Source of the DNA: Shewanella sp.
GTDB lineage: Bacteria; Pseudomonadota; Gammaproteobacteria; Enterobacterales; Shewanellaceae
Assembly: GCA_004195335.1 (NCBI GenBank)
Contig: SDWK01000154.1
Location: 1-14,508 of the forward strand
DNA length: 14,508 nt
Direction: 5' to 3'
Made by a program: the position numbers and the translations under genes. The notes beneath the pieces were generated by a model, which did not search any database, was not told the DNA's origin, and saw only the letters and a program-made list of their open reading frames with translations. Shown here piece after piece: positions 7,299-14,508 of this stretch. How positions within the stretch are numbered: the first letter of the stretch is position 1; every line of letters starts with the position of its first letter.

Positions 7299-8561
7299 TT
7301 AGCGACATAGCTCAACAATAAGGTTGAGCCTTTTTTCTGATTCGGCGACGAAGGGGTTAGTTTTATCCCACGCATAGCCGGCCAAGATTGAACAGATCAT
7401 CTGTTTGATCTTGTTATCCGGGTCATCATAGAAGATCACGTCCTGAAAGCGACCATCATACCAAGCCTCAACATAGGTGCGGAAGGTATCGACCCCGCGC
7501 ATCAAGGGGGTCGCGTATTCACTCTGCCAATCGATATCTTCCCCATTGAGTTGTCTAACTAAACATTTAGCCGCCATTGAGGCTGATTGCATAGCAATAG
7601 TAACGCCAGAAGAGAAGACGGGATCGAGGAACTCGCCAGCATTGCCCAGCAGGGCAAACTTGTTGGTGGCCAAGGTGCTGACATTGGCGGAGTAGCCTTT
7701 AAGCTCTGCGCATTCGCGCAAGACTTCGGCATTAGCCAGTAGATTATTAAGCCCAGGCTCCTGATTGACCATATCCATGAGTCGATCTTGCAAGTTATGG
7801 GCTGAGTCGCCCAGAAGGTGGGGCTCCCCCACGACCCCTAAAGAGCAGTGACCTGGGCTTAATGGAATTAACCAAAACCAGATATCCTTATTTTCGGGGT
7901 GAACGCTAATCAATATTTTATTACGGTCAAAGGGTCTGCCATCGACCTCTTTATTATCGATATTATCTTGGATATGGGTAAATATGGCACTGCGGTTGGC
8001 CAAAGTCGAAGGCTTTTCAAGGGCGAGTAACTTAGGTAAAACACGACCAAACCCGCTGGCATCCAATAGATACTCAGCCTCGATGAGATAAACCTCTCCG
8101 TTGGCATCGCTCACCGTTAGCTTAGGCTTGTCAGTCAGGTCGACCGCGTTAACTGTTTCGCCGTAGCGAATTTCAACGCCTTGTTCGCTTGCTGTATCGG
8201 CAAGTAATTTATCGAAGTCAGCGCGTTCTACCTGAAAGGTTGTTTCCGGACCGGGTGTGAATTTGTCGCTAAAGTTGAAATCTGTGTATTGTTTTTTATA
8301 ACGAAAAGCGGCGCCATTTTTGAACTGATAACCGGCCTTGTTAACGGCGTCGAGCATGTTTGCCTGTTCAAGAAATTGCATACAGCAAGGCAGCAAACTT
8401 TCACCGATGGAAAAGCGTGGGAAATGCTGCTTCTCGATGACAACAACTCGTTTTCCTTGCTGGTGAAGAAGGCTGGCGGCGATGCTACCCGATGGCCCTG
8501 CACCTATGATAACAACGTCAATGCCAGTCAGAGTCTGTGGCGTAGTTGAAGCGGCATGCAT
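7299..8561 (-). CDS. Flavin-dependent halogenase-like FAD oxidoreductase
   Basis: FAD-binding monooxygenase/halogenase superfamily enzyme, about 420 residues, cytoplasmic. Residues below are numbered from the GTG at 8564, one codon before this ATG. The dinucleotide fold GAGPSG is at 21-26, and FPRFSIGESLLP (48-59) follows as in halogenase relatives. WFWLIP (229-234) fits the W-x-W-x-I-P signature of flavin halogenases. FKNGAAF (81-87) places Lys82 about where the hypohalous-acid-binding lysine lies. FLDPVFSSG (312-320) matches the F-x-x-P-x-x-S-x-G motif of active halogenases. The start overlaps the exporter stop (TGATG); GTG at 8564 is nearly as likely because AAGGA lies seven bases before it and ten before the ATG. 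Brominated xanthomonadins give precedent for halogenation in this pigment class. An epoxidising, hydroxylating or reducing role remains possible. No flavin reductase gene is visible. Confidence 0.82.
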   Translation of the reverse strand: MHAASTTPQTLTGIDVVIIGAGPSGSIAASLLHQQGKRVVVIEKQHFPRFSIGESLLPCCMQFLEQANMLDAVNKAGYQFKNGAAFRYKKQYTDFNFSDKFTPGPETTFQVERADFDKLLADTASEQGVEIRYGETVNAVDLTDKPKLTVSDANGEVYLIEAEYLLDASGFGRVLPKLLALEKPSTLANRSAIFTHIQDNIDNKEVDGRPFDRNKILISVHPENKDIWFWLIPLSPGHCSLGVVGEPHLLGDSAHNLQDRLMDMVNQEPGLNNLLANAEVLRECAELKGYSANVSTLATNKFALLGNAGEFLDPVFSSGVTIAMQSASMAAKCLVRQLNGEDIDWQSEYATPLMRGVDTFRTYVEAWYDGRFQDVIFYDDPDNKIKQMICSILAGYAWDKTNPFVAESEKRLNLIVELCR

Positions 8562-10969
8562 CACTTAAAAGTCCTTGTAAAAGTTTGAATAAAGGGAGAT
8601 AGGGCAAAGGTGAAGCCGATCCCCAGCAGGAGCGTCAGTCCAAAGCTATGTATGGCCGGGGTACTGCTAAATGCCAGCAGGCCGAAGGCTAAGATGGTTG
8701 AACAAGCAGACATAAACACCGCCATCATCACGCCTCGATTCTGCTGTTTGGATTCGGCAAAAAATAGGCTGTAATCGACTCCTATACCAAAAACGAGAAT
8801 AAGGGCCAGGGCATGAAATAGTGTCAGGGGAGCGCCTATCAATCCTAGTAGTGAGAGGGTCAATACCGCAGAAAGAGCCGGAACAGCAACGACGAGAGAG
8901 GCCAGTTTAATCCCGAAGCGAGTACTAAAAATGATCACCGCCATTGCCATGGCGATGGCGAGTAACCATAGGGTTAATTTACGGTATTGGCCCATAATGC
9001 CAGATATGTCACCGACTTTATCCACCAACTGAACATAGGGCTGGTCGGCGAAAAAATGTGCCAGTTTGTCGATCTTGGTTATCCCGCCAAGTAACACTAT
9101 AGTCCCGTATTCATCTTGCAAAGGCGTGGGAGTTATCCATAGTGGCTTAAACAGTTTCCCTGCATCTGAACTGATAAAGGATTCAGCATCGATATAGCTT
9201 CCCTTCGCCGTGTGATAAGCCTGTGCTAAGTCTGAGCTTAGGGAATCATCGAGTCCAAGGCTTTCAATGATCTGGGCTAAATGTTGTTGATATATTTGTC
9301 CCTGTAAATGGTAATTACTCTCTTGTTTACTCTTGCTTGGAAGGTAACTGCTTAGGCTAAAAGCATTACCAATCAAACCATTTTCTACGGCATTGTTCAG
9401 CTTAGGGGCTAGTATTTCCAAGCGCTGTAACAACAGTTCTTCGGTATCGGCTCTAACGAGCAGGAATTGATTATCTGTGCCGCCACTGAGAATGCCTCTG
9501 AGTTGCTGTTCTTCACTCAAAACGGACTCAGGGCTCTGTTGAAGGTTTCGAATATCATCGTCACTCGTGAGTCGATAAAGGCCAAATGCTCCAAGAATGA
9601 CTGAGATGAGAAGCAGAGCCATGCCAGTTTTTATATTCAAAAACCGAGAGGTTAAATTTAACTTTGTCAGATATGCCGCAGCCATAGTTAGCGGTTTGTC
9701 ACCCGAAGGCAACGGCCCTGAGGCGAGTAGTGGATAAGCCAAAACCAAGGTGATATAGGCGCCGAACAAGCCCGCAGCACAGAAGACAGCAACCTGCTGC
9801 ATTCCGGGGAAGGGGGCGAGTCCTATTCCCGAATAGGCTAATACACTGGTAAGCAGTGCCAGCGTGATCGCCGGAAATATGTGTCTTATGACGTCGTTGG
9901 CACTTTTATTGGTTTGAGCCAGCCGCTCACAATAAAAATGAAAATTATAGTCGATGGCAATACCTATCAGGCTGGTACCAAATACTAAGGTCAGCAGGTG
10001 AAGCTCTGAGAAGACAAGCAATGTCATCACTACCGCAGACAACAGGCTGGTGGCTATCGTCAATAATGCAATGCCCAGGGGCATGATCGAACGAAAGGCG
10101 AACCAGACGAGTAAGCTTACGCCGATAAGTGAGGCGAGTCCCAGACTGGACACTTCACTCTTCGCACTCTGAGTCGCGGCGCTGGCATGAAACAGAGCGC
10201 CGGCTTTAATAATCTCTATCTGGTTGTTTTGGGATCTAACTGACTCGAATGCCTGTTGTAGCACGGCCATCTGTAACTCTTGTGTGTTTGGATTAAAGGC
10301 GCTACCCACGCCCTTGGCCATCACAATAGCGGCGACATGTTCCGCTGAGTTTGAATTTGTTCCCGTCTTCTGTGCTTGTCCCAGCAATATACCCTGCTGT
10401 ACCTGTAATGTTTGTTTAGGCGCGAGAGCCAGTAGGTTGTCCGGATAAAGCAGCAAGGGGTCGTTAGCGATTAAGCCACTGTTAGCGTAGCCAAACGCGT
10501 TATACAGTTGACTCTGAGCCTGTTGAGTCAGTTCGTTTAATTTGCCCGATGTGAGGGCGTGAGCCTGAGTTTGGGTTAATAAATTAAATCTATGACTAAA
10601 ATAGAATTGGTTGAGTGCCTGAGCCTGATTTAGATCGGCGCTTCTAATATCAACGAAGGCATCTCGATTGCCTGATGAAAGGCTCTCCATCAATGTTTGA
10701 GCCGCAGTAATAGCTTGGCCTTCATCTTCGGCGAGAAGGGCGATATAGACAGTGTTTGATAGCTGTTCTTCGACCCGGGCGAGGGCGGTTTCGGCTAAGG
10801 GGTTTTCTTGGATCTCCGGCAGCATCGCTAAAATATCACTTTGGATCTTAGCCCCGCCTTGCCAAAGCTGTATGCCAGTTACCGAGATGATGCACAGCAA
10901 TAAGATCCAGATAGCAAATTTGAGTCTTGCCGGACATTGACTCAGCCTGAGTGCCAGCTTATCTATCAT
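8561..10969 (-). CDS. MMPL/RND family exporter of the APE cluster
   Basis: Inner-membrane RND-superfamily transporter of the MMPL type, 802 residues, with the usual duplicated layout. Each half has one N-terminal helix (about 15-35 and 448-466), a periplasmic domain, then a group of five helices (about 275-420 and 665-800). Proton-relay aspartates are kept in both halves: Asp340 in GIAIDYNFHF and Asp732 in GIGVDYSLFF. MMPL proteins move lipids or lipid-linked products; in aryl polyene clusters this one is thought to move the lipid-anchored polyene out of the inner membrane. The ATG at 10969 overlaps the stop of the LolA-like gene by ATGA and has no clear ribosome binding site, so translation is probably coupled. 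It corresponds by order to the M position. Assignment to the family is secure; the cargo is inferred. Confidence 0.93.
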   Translation of the reverse strand: MIDKLALRLSQCPARLKFAIWILLLCIISVTGIQLWQGGAKIQSDILAMLPEIQENPLAETALARVEEQLSNTVYIALLAEDEGQAITAAQTLMESLSSGNRDAFVDIRSADLNQAQALNQFYFSHRFNLLTQTQAHALTSGKLNELTQQAQSQLYNAFGYANSGLIANDPLLLYPDNLLALAPKQTLQVQQGILLGQAQKTGTNSNSAEHVAAIVMAKGVGSAFNPNTQELQMAVLQQAFESVRSQNNQIEIIKAGALFHASAATQSAKSEVSSLGLASLIGVSLLVWFAFRSIMPLGIALLTIATSLLSAVVMTLLVFSELHLLTLVFGTSLIGIAIDYNFHFYCERLAQTNKSANDVIRHIFPAITLALLTSVLAYSGIGLAPFPGMQQVAVFCAAGLFGAYITLVLAYPLLASGPLPSGDKPLTMAAAYLTKLNLTSRFLNIKTGMALLLISVILGAFGLYRLTSDDDIRNLQQSPESVLSEEQQLRGILSGGTDNQFLLVRADTEELLLQRLEILAPKLNNAVENGLIGNAFSLSSYLPSKSKQESNYHLQGQIYQQHLAQIIESLGLDDSLSSDLAQAYHTAKGSYIDAESFISSDAGKLFKPLWITPTPLQDEYGTIVLLGGITKIDKLAHFFADQPYVQLVDKVGDISGIMGQYRKLTLWLLAIAMAMAVIIFSTRFGIKLASLVVAVPALSAVLTLSLLGLIGAPLTLFHALALILVFGIGVDYSLFFAESKQQNRGVMMAVFMSACSTILAFGLLAFSSTPAIHSFGLTLLLGIGFTFALSPFIQTFTRTFK

Positions 10970-11745
10970 GGATAAAGTTCTGGCTCAGCTTTAGGCTGAA
11001 CCTTAGGCTGTAAGGGGGCGCTGTGCTTCTCTAACAACAGCTGTCGCTGCTCTTTCGAAAGCGGGGCGTTGTTTATCTGCTTAAATTCAATTCTGCTACT
11101 GTCACCATTGGTGCTCAGTAATATCAGCGCCGATACTTGTTCCTCACCTTCCAATACCATTTTAGGTATCGCTTTGATGAGCAGAGGATCTTTTGGAATT
11201 AATCCCAGCTGCCAATGGTTTTCTGTATTTTCTGGTGAGCTGTTTTGTGTGCGATTAGGCTTTAGATACAGATTGAAATGCGTGCTTAACTCGCTCAACT
11301 TACCGCTAAGCAGTGCCGATAATAAACTCGGCATAGTTTGCGCTATAGTTGCGGCTCCCTGACTGGAACCGGCCTGGGATACCTGTTTTCTCCCCGCGCT
11401 ATCTATCTGAACCAACTCCCCGTCTTTTAATATCAGCGTCGTTTCAAAGGGCTGAGTCTGCTGCCACACTAAGCCGAGTTGATAATCAAAAATAAAGAGG
11501 CCATGGCTGATCAGAGGCTTTTTTAACACTCTGAGTGTACGGTATTGAGTAAATTTTCCGCTGGCGTTTTCTCCTATCATGAGGCGATCGGCTAATGCCT
11601 GTAGCTGCTCATTGTCTGCTTTTGATTCAAAAAGAGCGTCATAACTAGGAGATTGTATCGCATGACAGTTAAATATGCTCAAACTCAACAGTAGCAGTAA
11701 GCCGGTTGCGAGCTTCTTGTTATAAGAACCCACGCGTGTCTTCAT
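10966..11745 (-). CDS. LolA-like periplasmic carrier of the APE cluster
   Basis: Predicted secreted protein related to the outer-membrane lipoprotein carrier LolA, which shields lipid chains in a half-barrel while crossing the periplasm. The ATG at 11745 is chosen over the longer frame (to 11841), because AAGGA lies eight bases upstream and the protein then starts with a proper signal peptide: MKTRVGSYNKK, a leucine-rich core (LATGLLLLLSLSIF), and a cut after CHA near residue 28. The cysteine there (F-N-C) does not fit a lipobox. This start also makes an ATGA overlap with apeK. The protein has 259 residues. LolA-like features are the GKFTQYRTLRVLKKPLISHG segment, with F-D-Y and W-Q-Q-T-Q-P-F after it, matching LolA's opening strands. 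The C-terminus is Pro/Lys-rich (PLQPKVQPKAEPELYP). It lies directly before the MMPL gene, so cargo hand-over between the two is likely. Function is inferred from family and position (L). Confidence 0.87.
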   Translation of the reverse strand: MKTRVGSYNKKLATGLLLLLSLSIFNCHAIQSPSYDALFESKADNEQLQALADRLMIGENASGKFTQYRTLRVLKKPLISHGLFIFDYQLGLVWQQTQPFETTLILKDGELVQIDSAGRKQVSQAGSSQGAATIAQTMPSLLSALLSGKLSELSTHFNLYLKPNRTQNSSPENTENHWQLGLIPKDPLLIKAIPKMVLEGEEQVSALILLSTNGDSSRIEFKQINNAPLSKEQRQLLLEKHSAPLQPKVQPKAEPELYP

Positions 11746-12221
11746 CGACTGTTTCCTTTGGATATCGCCGCGCTGTGGGAGGTGTAACTCTCTATCAGGT
11801 GAGCAATTTTTTGTCTGAAGATATCTGGCGTCACGAAGCAAAGCTCATTGGTTGCTGTTTCAACGGCGGCTTGTATTGTGTAGCCCTTAGTGAGTCGCTG
11901 ATCCGTTACTACATCTCTGACTTGATAGTTGATCTTGATACGGTTCTCCCATTCGACAAGTGAGGCGACAACCTTAATCTTTTGCTCAAACGTGCTGGAT
12001 TGAACGTATTTTATCTGTAGGTCGACGATAGGCCAGGAATACCCGGAGGCTTGCATCTCCCGGTAACCGTATTGGATCTCATCTAATAGCTGACAGCGTG
12101 CTATTTCAAAATAACGTAAATAGTTGCCATGCCAGGTGATCCCCATAGAGTCGACGTCATGGAATGGGATCAGCATCTCTAACTCAGTGGTTAAGAGGGC
12201 GGTTCCCGACAGCTTGGTCAT
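11742..12221 (-). CDS. apeK: APE cluster hotdog acyl-thioesterase (ApeK-like)
   Basis: 4-hydroxybenzoyl-CoA-thioesterase-like hotdog protein, likely to hydrolyse acyl-ACP or acyl-CoA thioesters, either to release the chain or to clear misloaded carriers. The ATG at 12221 is preferred over one five codons upstream (12236), since it forms an ATGA overlap with the ammonia-lyase stop and has GGGAAG about eight bases before it; this gives 159 residues. The active-site segment HDVDSMGITWHGNYLRYFE (21-39) matches the D-x-D-x-x-G-x-x-x-x-x-x-Y pattern, with Asp24 at the position of the catalytic aspartate of Pseudomonas 4-hydroxybenzoyl-CoA thioesterase. No signal peptide, so it acts in the cytoplasm. 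Gene order corresponds to apeK. Its substrate cannot be read from sequence. Confidence 0.88.
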   Translation of the reverse strand: MTKLSGTALLTTELEMLIPFHDVDSMGITWHGNYLRYFEIARCQLLDEIQYGYREMQASGYSWPIVDLQIKYVQSSTFEQKIKVVASLVEWENRIKINYQVRDVVTDQRLTKGYTIQAAVETATNELCFVTPDIFRQKIAHLIESYTSHSAAISKGNSR

Positions 12222-13780
12222 GAACACACTTCCCATAAACCATGCTGGATCTTGTCTATTGTCTGCCTGAGGACCGGCTCTAGTGGTCTATCTTCTGTCA
12301 GTAACTCAAAGTCAGCCTTAACTTGCTCTAGAGTCTTGGCGACGGATGGGGTCAGTGAAGAGTAACAAAGCTCCTTTTGGGAGATCCGTAAATTGATCCC
12401 TTGAGACATGGCTAACAGCGCGGCTGCGGCAACCTGTTCGGTCAACTGGAGTACACGCATACAATCGCGCGCCGCGATGGTGCCCATGCTGACTTTATCT
12501 TGATTGTGACACTCGGTAGACCGAGAAAATACGCTGGCGGGCATCGTGTTTTTCAATGCTTCGGCTGTCCAGGCAGATACGCCTATCTGCACGGCTTTGA
12601 AACCATGGTTAATTGCACGTCTTGCCCCTGTCGATGCCGATAAATTAGCGGGAAGGCCGTTATTGAACTTAGGGTCCATCACCAGAGCCATCTGACGGTC
12701 GATAAGATCGGCTATATTTGCAACCGTGTTTTTCATCGAATCCATGACAAAGGCGATGTGGCCACCATAGAAGTGACCGCCATGAAGAATGTGCTCACCT
12801 TCGGCGTCGACAATAGGATTATCGTTGGCACTGTTAAGCTCTGTTTCGATAAACTGGCGCATGAAAGGCAGCGCGTCTTGCAGTACACCGATAATGTGCG
12901 GTGCGCAGCGAATAGAGTATCTATCCTGGAGTCTATCTGAATTTCTTGGATGCTCATGATGATTGAGATCATCGCGGATCCAGGTGGCTATCTGGTTTTG
13001 GCCCGGATGAGGCTTGGCAGCGAATAAGATCTCATCGAAGTGGTTAGAATTCCCCTTCAGAGTGAGCGATGCCATCGCGGTGATGCGGCTCGCGAGTCGA
13101 CTCAGGTATTGAGCCCTGTCATAGGCCAAGCAAGCCAGAGCTGTCATGACGGCGGTGCCATTCATGAGTGCCAATCCCTCTTTCGGACGAAGTCTTAAGG
13201 GAGTGATATTGAGCTTGGCATACACATCGGCAACAGGCTGACGCACACCTTCATAAATAACATCTCGCTCACCCACAATCACCGCGGCCAGGTAGGATAA
13301 TGGCGTCAGATCGCCACTGGCTCCTACCGAACCTTCCTCCGGGATCACCGGAATGATATTGAGATTAAGTAAGGTTTCAATTCTTTGCAGTAGCTCGTAA
13401 CTCACACCAGATTTACCGACGGCGAGTGAGCTTAAGCGGCAAGCCATTACGGCGCGTGCCTGCATGGGGGAGAGTATTTCGCCTAAGCCGCAGCCGTGAA
13501 ATCGAGTGAGATGCAAGGGGAGTTCATGGACCAGATCCAGACCCACAGTAACCGTGCAAGAGTCGCCATAGCCGGTAGTGACTCCATAGACCACCCCTTC
13601 TTCGCTAAGCAGGCTATCGATAAAGTTAGCCCCTTTTTGAATATAGGCCTGATAATCAGGACTATCTTTTAACTTTGCCTTGGCGCCTTTGGCTATAGCA
13701 ACGACATCTTCCAGGGATAAGCCCCTGTGACCAAAATGAACAATCATCTCGCTTTGGTTTGATTGATTAGTCTGAGTCAT
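12218..13780 (-). CDS. MIO-dependent aromatic amino acid ammonia-lyase (HAL/PAL/TAL superfamily)
   Basis: Cytoplasmic enzyme that removes ammonia from an aromatic amino acid to give the arylacrylic acid. It has 520 residues, close to bacterial HAL and TAL lengths. The Ala154-Ser155-Gly156 triad in GSVGASGDLTPLSY forms the MIO cofactor. Other conserved points are Tyr65 in VVYGVTTGYGD, Asn208 in LALMNGT, and Tyr288 and Arg291 in QDRYSIRCAPH. The substrate-selectivity pair is Phe94-His95 (LTRFHGCGLG). By my alignment that pair is His-Leu in tyrosine, Phe-Leu in phenylalanine and Ser-His in histidine ammonia-lyases, so simple naming as histidine ammonia-lyase is unsafe. Its place inside the aryl polyene operon, with no hut genes, argues for making the aryl starter acid. 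The ATG abuts the acyltransferase stop (TAG-ATG) and has only a distant AGGA, which suggests translational coupling. Confidence 0.9.
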   Translation of the reverse strand: MTQTNQSNQSEMIVHFGHRGLSLEDVVAIAKGAKAKLKDSPDYQAYIQKGANFIDSLLSEEGVVYGVTTGYGDSCTVTVGLDLVHELPLHLTRFHGCGLGEILSPMQARAVMACRLSSLAVGKSGVSYELLQRIETLLNLNIIPVIPEEGSVGASGDLTPLSYLAAVIVGERDVIYEGVRQPVADVYAKLNITPLRLRPKEGLALMNGTAVMTALACLAYDRAQYLSRLASRITAMASLTLKGNSNHFDEILFAAKPHPGQNQIATWIRDDLNHHEHPRNSDRLQDRYSIRCAPHIIGVLQDALPFMRQFIETELNSANDNPIVDAEGEHILHGGHFYGGHIAFVMDSMKNTVANIADLIDRQMALVMDPKFNNGLPANLSASTGARRAINHGFKAVQIGVSAWTAEALKNTMPASVFSRSTECHNQDKVSMGTIAARDCMRVLQLTEQVAAAALLAMSQGINLRISQKELCYSSLTPSVAKTLEQVKADFELLTEDRPLEPVLRQTIDKIQHGLWEVCS

Positions 13781-14508
13781 CTATTTATCTGTCCTGTCTT
13801 TACCCTGAAAATTGGTTCGCTGGATTTCATTGTCCTTACGCCAAAAATCAAAAAAATTAAACCATTGCAGCGGTTCACGCCGCGCATAATATTCTAGCCG
13901 TGAGCTGTAGTTATTCACGGCGTCTTCGAGTCTTTGCATTCGGCCTTTTCTGGGGCCTTTTAATGTATTCGAGAATGTTTCTAAATGGACCCTATATTGT
14001 CCCTCTTCACGAAGGCAAAACATTAAATATACGGGGCAGTCGAGTAGTCCTGCAAGAATAAATGGGCCCTGAGGGAAGGGGGCTTCCTTTCCCATGAAGG
14101 GGGCGTAGATCACCCGACCTTCGGTATTTGATGAGGTTCTATCCCCGGCGATAACGACTAACTCTCCCTCTTCAATCTTCTGTTGCAGTAACATAGATGT
14201 GGTGGGGCCTAAGTCGGTGACCTGAATAAGATTAAGAGAGCTATCCGGGTTTAGCTGTTTTAAGACCCGATTAAAATTTTCGGCATTTTGAGTTAACACC
14301 ATGACGTTCACTTTTACTTTTTTCTGGTGAACGGAGATGGCGCGACATAGCTCAAGATTGCCCAGATGAGAGACCAATAAGACGGCACCCTGACCGGCTT
14401 CGAGTTGATCGGCTAAGAGGGCTCGATTGGGAAAATCAACTTGACTGAGCTGAATGCGATCGCACCATGCATCGATGCGGTCTAATGCGGCATTGCCGAA
14501 GGCAAGGA
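13781..14508 (-). CDS. LPLAT-type (LpxL/HtrB-like) acyltransferase, 5' end cut by window
   Basis: Membrane-associated acyltransferase of the lysophospholipid/lipid A group that would transfer an acyl chain, perhaps the aryl polyene itself, onto a lipid anchor. The frame is open to the window edge; the visible 241 residues begin LAFGNAALDRIDAWCDRI, typical of the segment before the catalytic core, so the TTG at 14377 is not the true start. The catalytic motif is His47-x4-Glu52 in SHLGNLEL (visible numbering). VVIAGDRTSS with a conserved Asp-Arg, then PFPQGPFILAGLLDCPVY, follow as in this family. In several aryl polyene clusters this domain is the C-terminal half of a glycosyltransferase-acyltransferase fusion (ApeJ); that cannot be judged because the N-terminal part is missing. 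The stop TAG directly abuts the ammonia-lyase ATG. Confidence 0.85.
   Translation of the reverse strand, partial: LAFGNAALDRIDAWCDRIQLSQVDFPNRALLADQLEAGQGAVLLVSHLGNLELCRAISVHQKKVKVNVMVLTQNAENFNRVLKQLNPDSSLNLIQVTDLGPTTSMLLQQKIEEGELVVIAGDRTSSNTEGRVIYAPFMGKEAPFPQGPFILAGLLDCPVYLMFCLREEGQYRVHLETFSNTLKGPRKGRMQRLEDAVNNYSSRLEYYARREPLQWFNFFDFWRKDNEIQRTNFQGKDRTDK

Noticed and set aside
11746..11841. Longer LolA-like protein starting at 11841
   Set aside because: It would overlap apeK by about 100 bases and bury the signal peptide; the ATG at 11745 has a good ribosome binding site and an ATGA overlap.
12218..13780. Histidine utilisation (hut) operon
   Set aside because: No urocanase, imidazolonepropionase or HutC gene is nearby; the neighbours are polyketide and lipid export genes, and the selectivity pair is not Ser-His.

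Overview
The window looks like gammaproteobacterial chromosome, most probably Shewanella or a close marine relative. That assignment rests on protein style, moderate GC and gene content; it is an inference, because no rRNA or marker gene is present. It has two parts: a short housekeeping segment (1 to about 1910) and a long minus-strand operon (2092 to beyond 14508) that is the downstream part of an aryl polyene (APE) pigment cluster, the widespread type II polyketide family related to xanthomonadin and flexirubin.

Left segment. A YiiD-C-terminal-type thioesterase (+) runs in from the left edge and stops at 417. A 388-base gap follows. It holds an open reading frame remnant, two tandem hairpins and, just before the next gene, a perfect 8-4-8 palindrome. 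The FMN-dependent NADH azoreductase gene azoR (+, 806-1399) ends in a clear intrinsic terminator. A small rhodanese gene (-) converges on it. Between the rhodanese gene and the end of the APE operon lies a 39-base near-perfect dyad.

APE operon. In transcription order (right to left) it encodes: an LPLAT-type acyltransferase cut by the window edge, an MIO-type aromatic amino acid ammonia-lyase, a hotdog thioesterase (apeK), a LolA-like periplasmic protein, an MMPL/RND exporter, a flavin-dependent halogenase-like oxidoreductase, a DUF3261 lipoprotein, ketosynthase apeO, dehydratase apeP, ketoreductase apeQ, ketosynthase apeR and a HEAT-like predicted lipoprotein. Junctions are tight: 4-base ATGA overlaps, a TGATG overlap, one abutting TAG-ATG and gaps of 2 to 78 bases. 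It therefore reads as one translationally coupled unit. The order matches the J-K-L-M-N-O-P-Q-R order of described APE clusters, as I recall it, with the ammonia-lyase and the flavoprotein inserted and the HEAT gene appended. The acyl carrier proteins, aryl-CoA/ACP ligase, second dehydratase and chain-length-factor-like ketosynthase are not in the window and are expected upstream, beyond 14508.

How it works together (family knowledge plus inference). The ammonia-lyase could supply a cinnamate- or coumarate-type acid as aryl starter. ApeO and ApeR would extend or prime the chain, ApeQ and ApeP reduce and dehydrate each unit to give the conjugated polyene, and the halogenase-like flavoprotein could modify the ring. 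ApeK would release or edit acyl groups, the acyltransferase would attach the polyene to a lipid anchor, and the LolA-like protein, MMPL exporter and DUF3261 lipoprotein would carry it to the outer membrane. The class of system is known. The points that deserve attention are the unusual ammonia-lyase selectivity pair (Phe94-His95), the complete set of halogenase motifs in the flavoprotein, the HEAT lipoprotein at the operon end, and three unexplained symmetric DNA elements.
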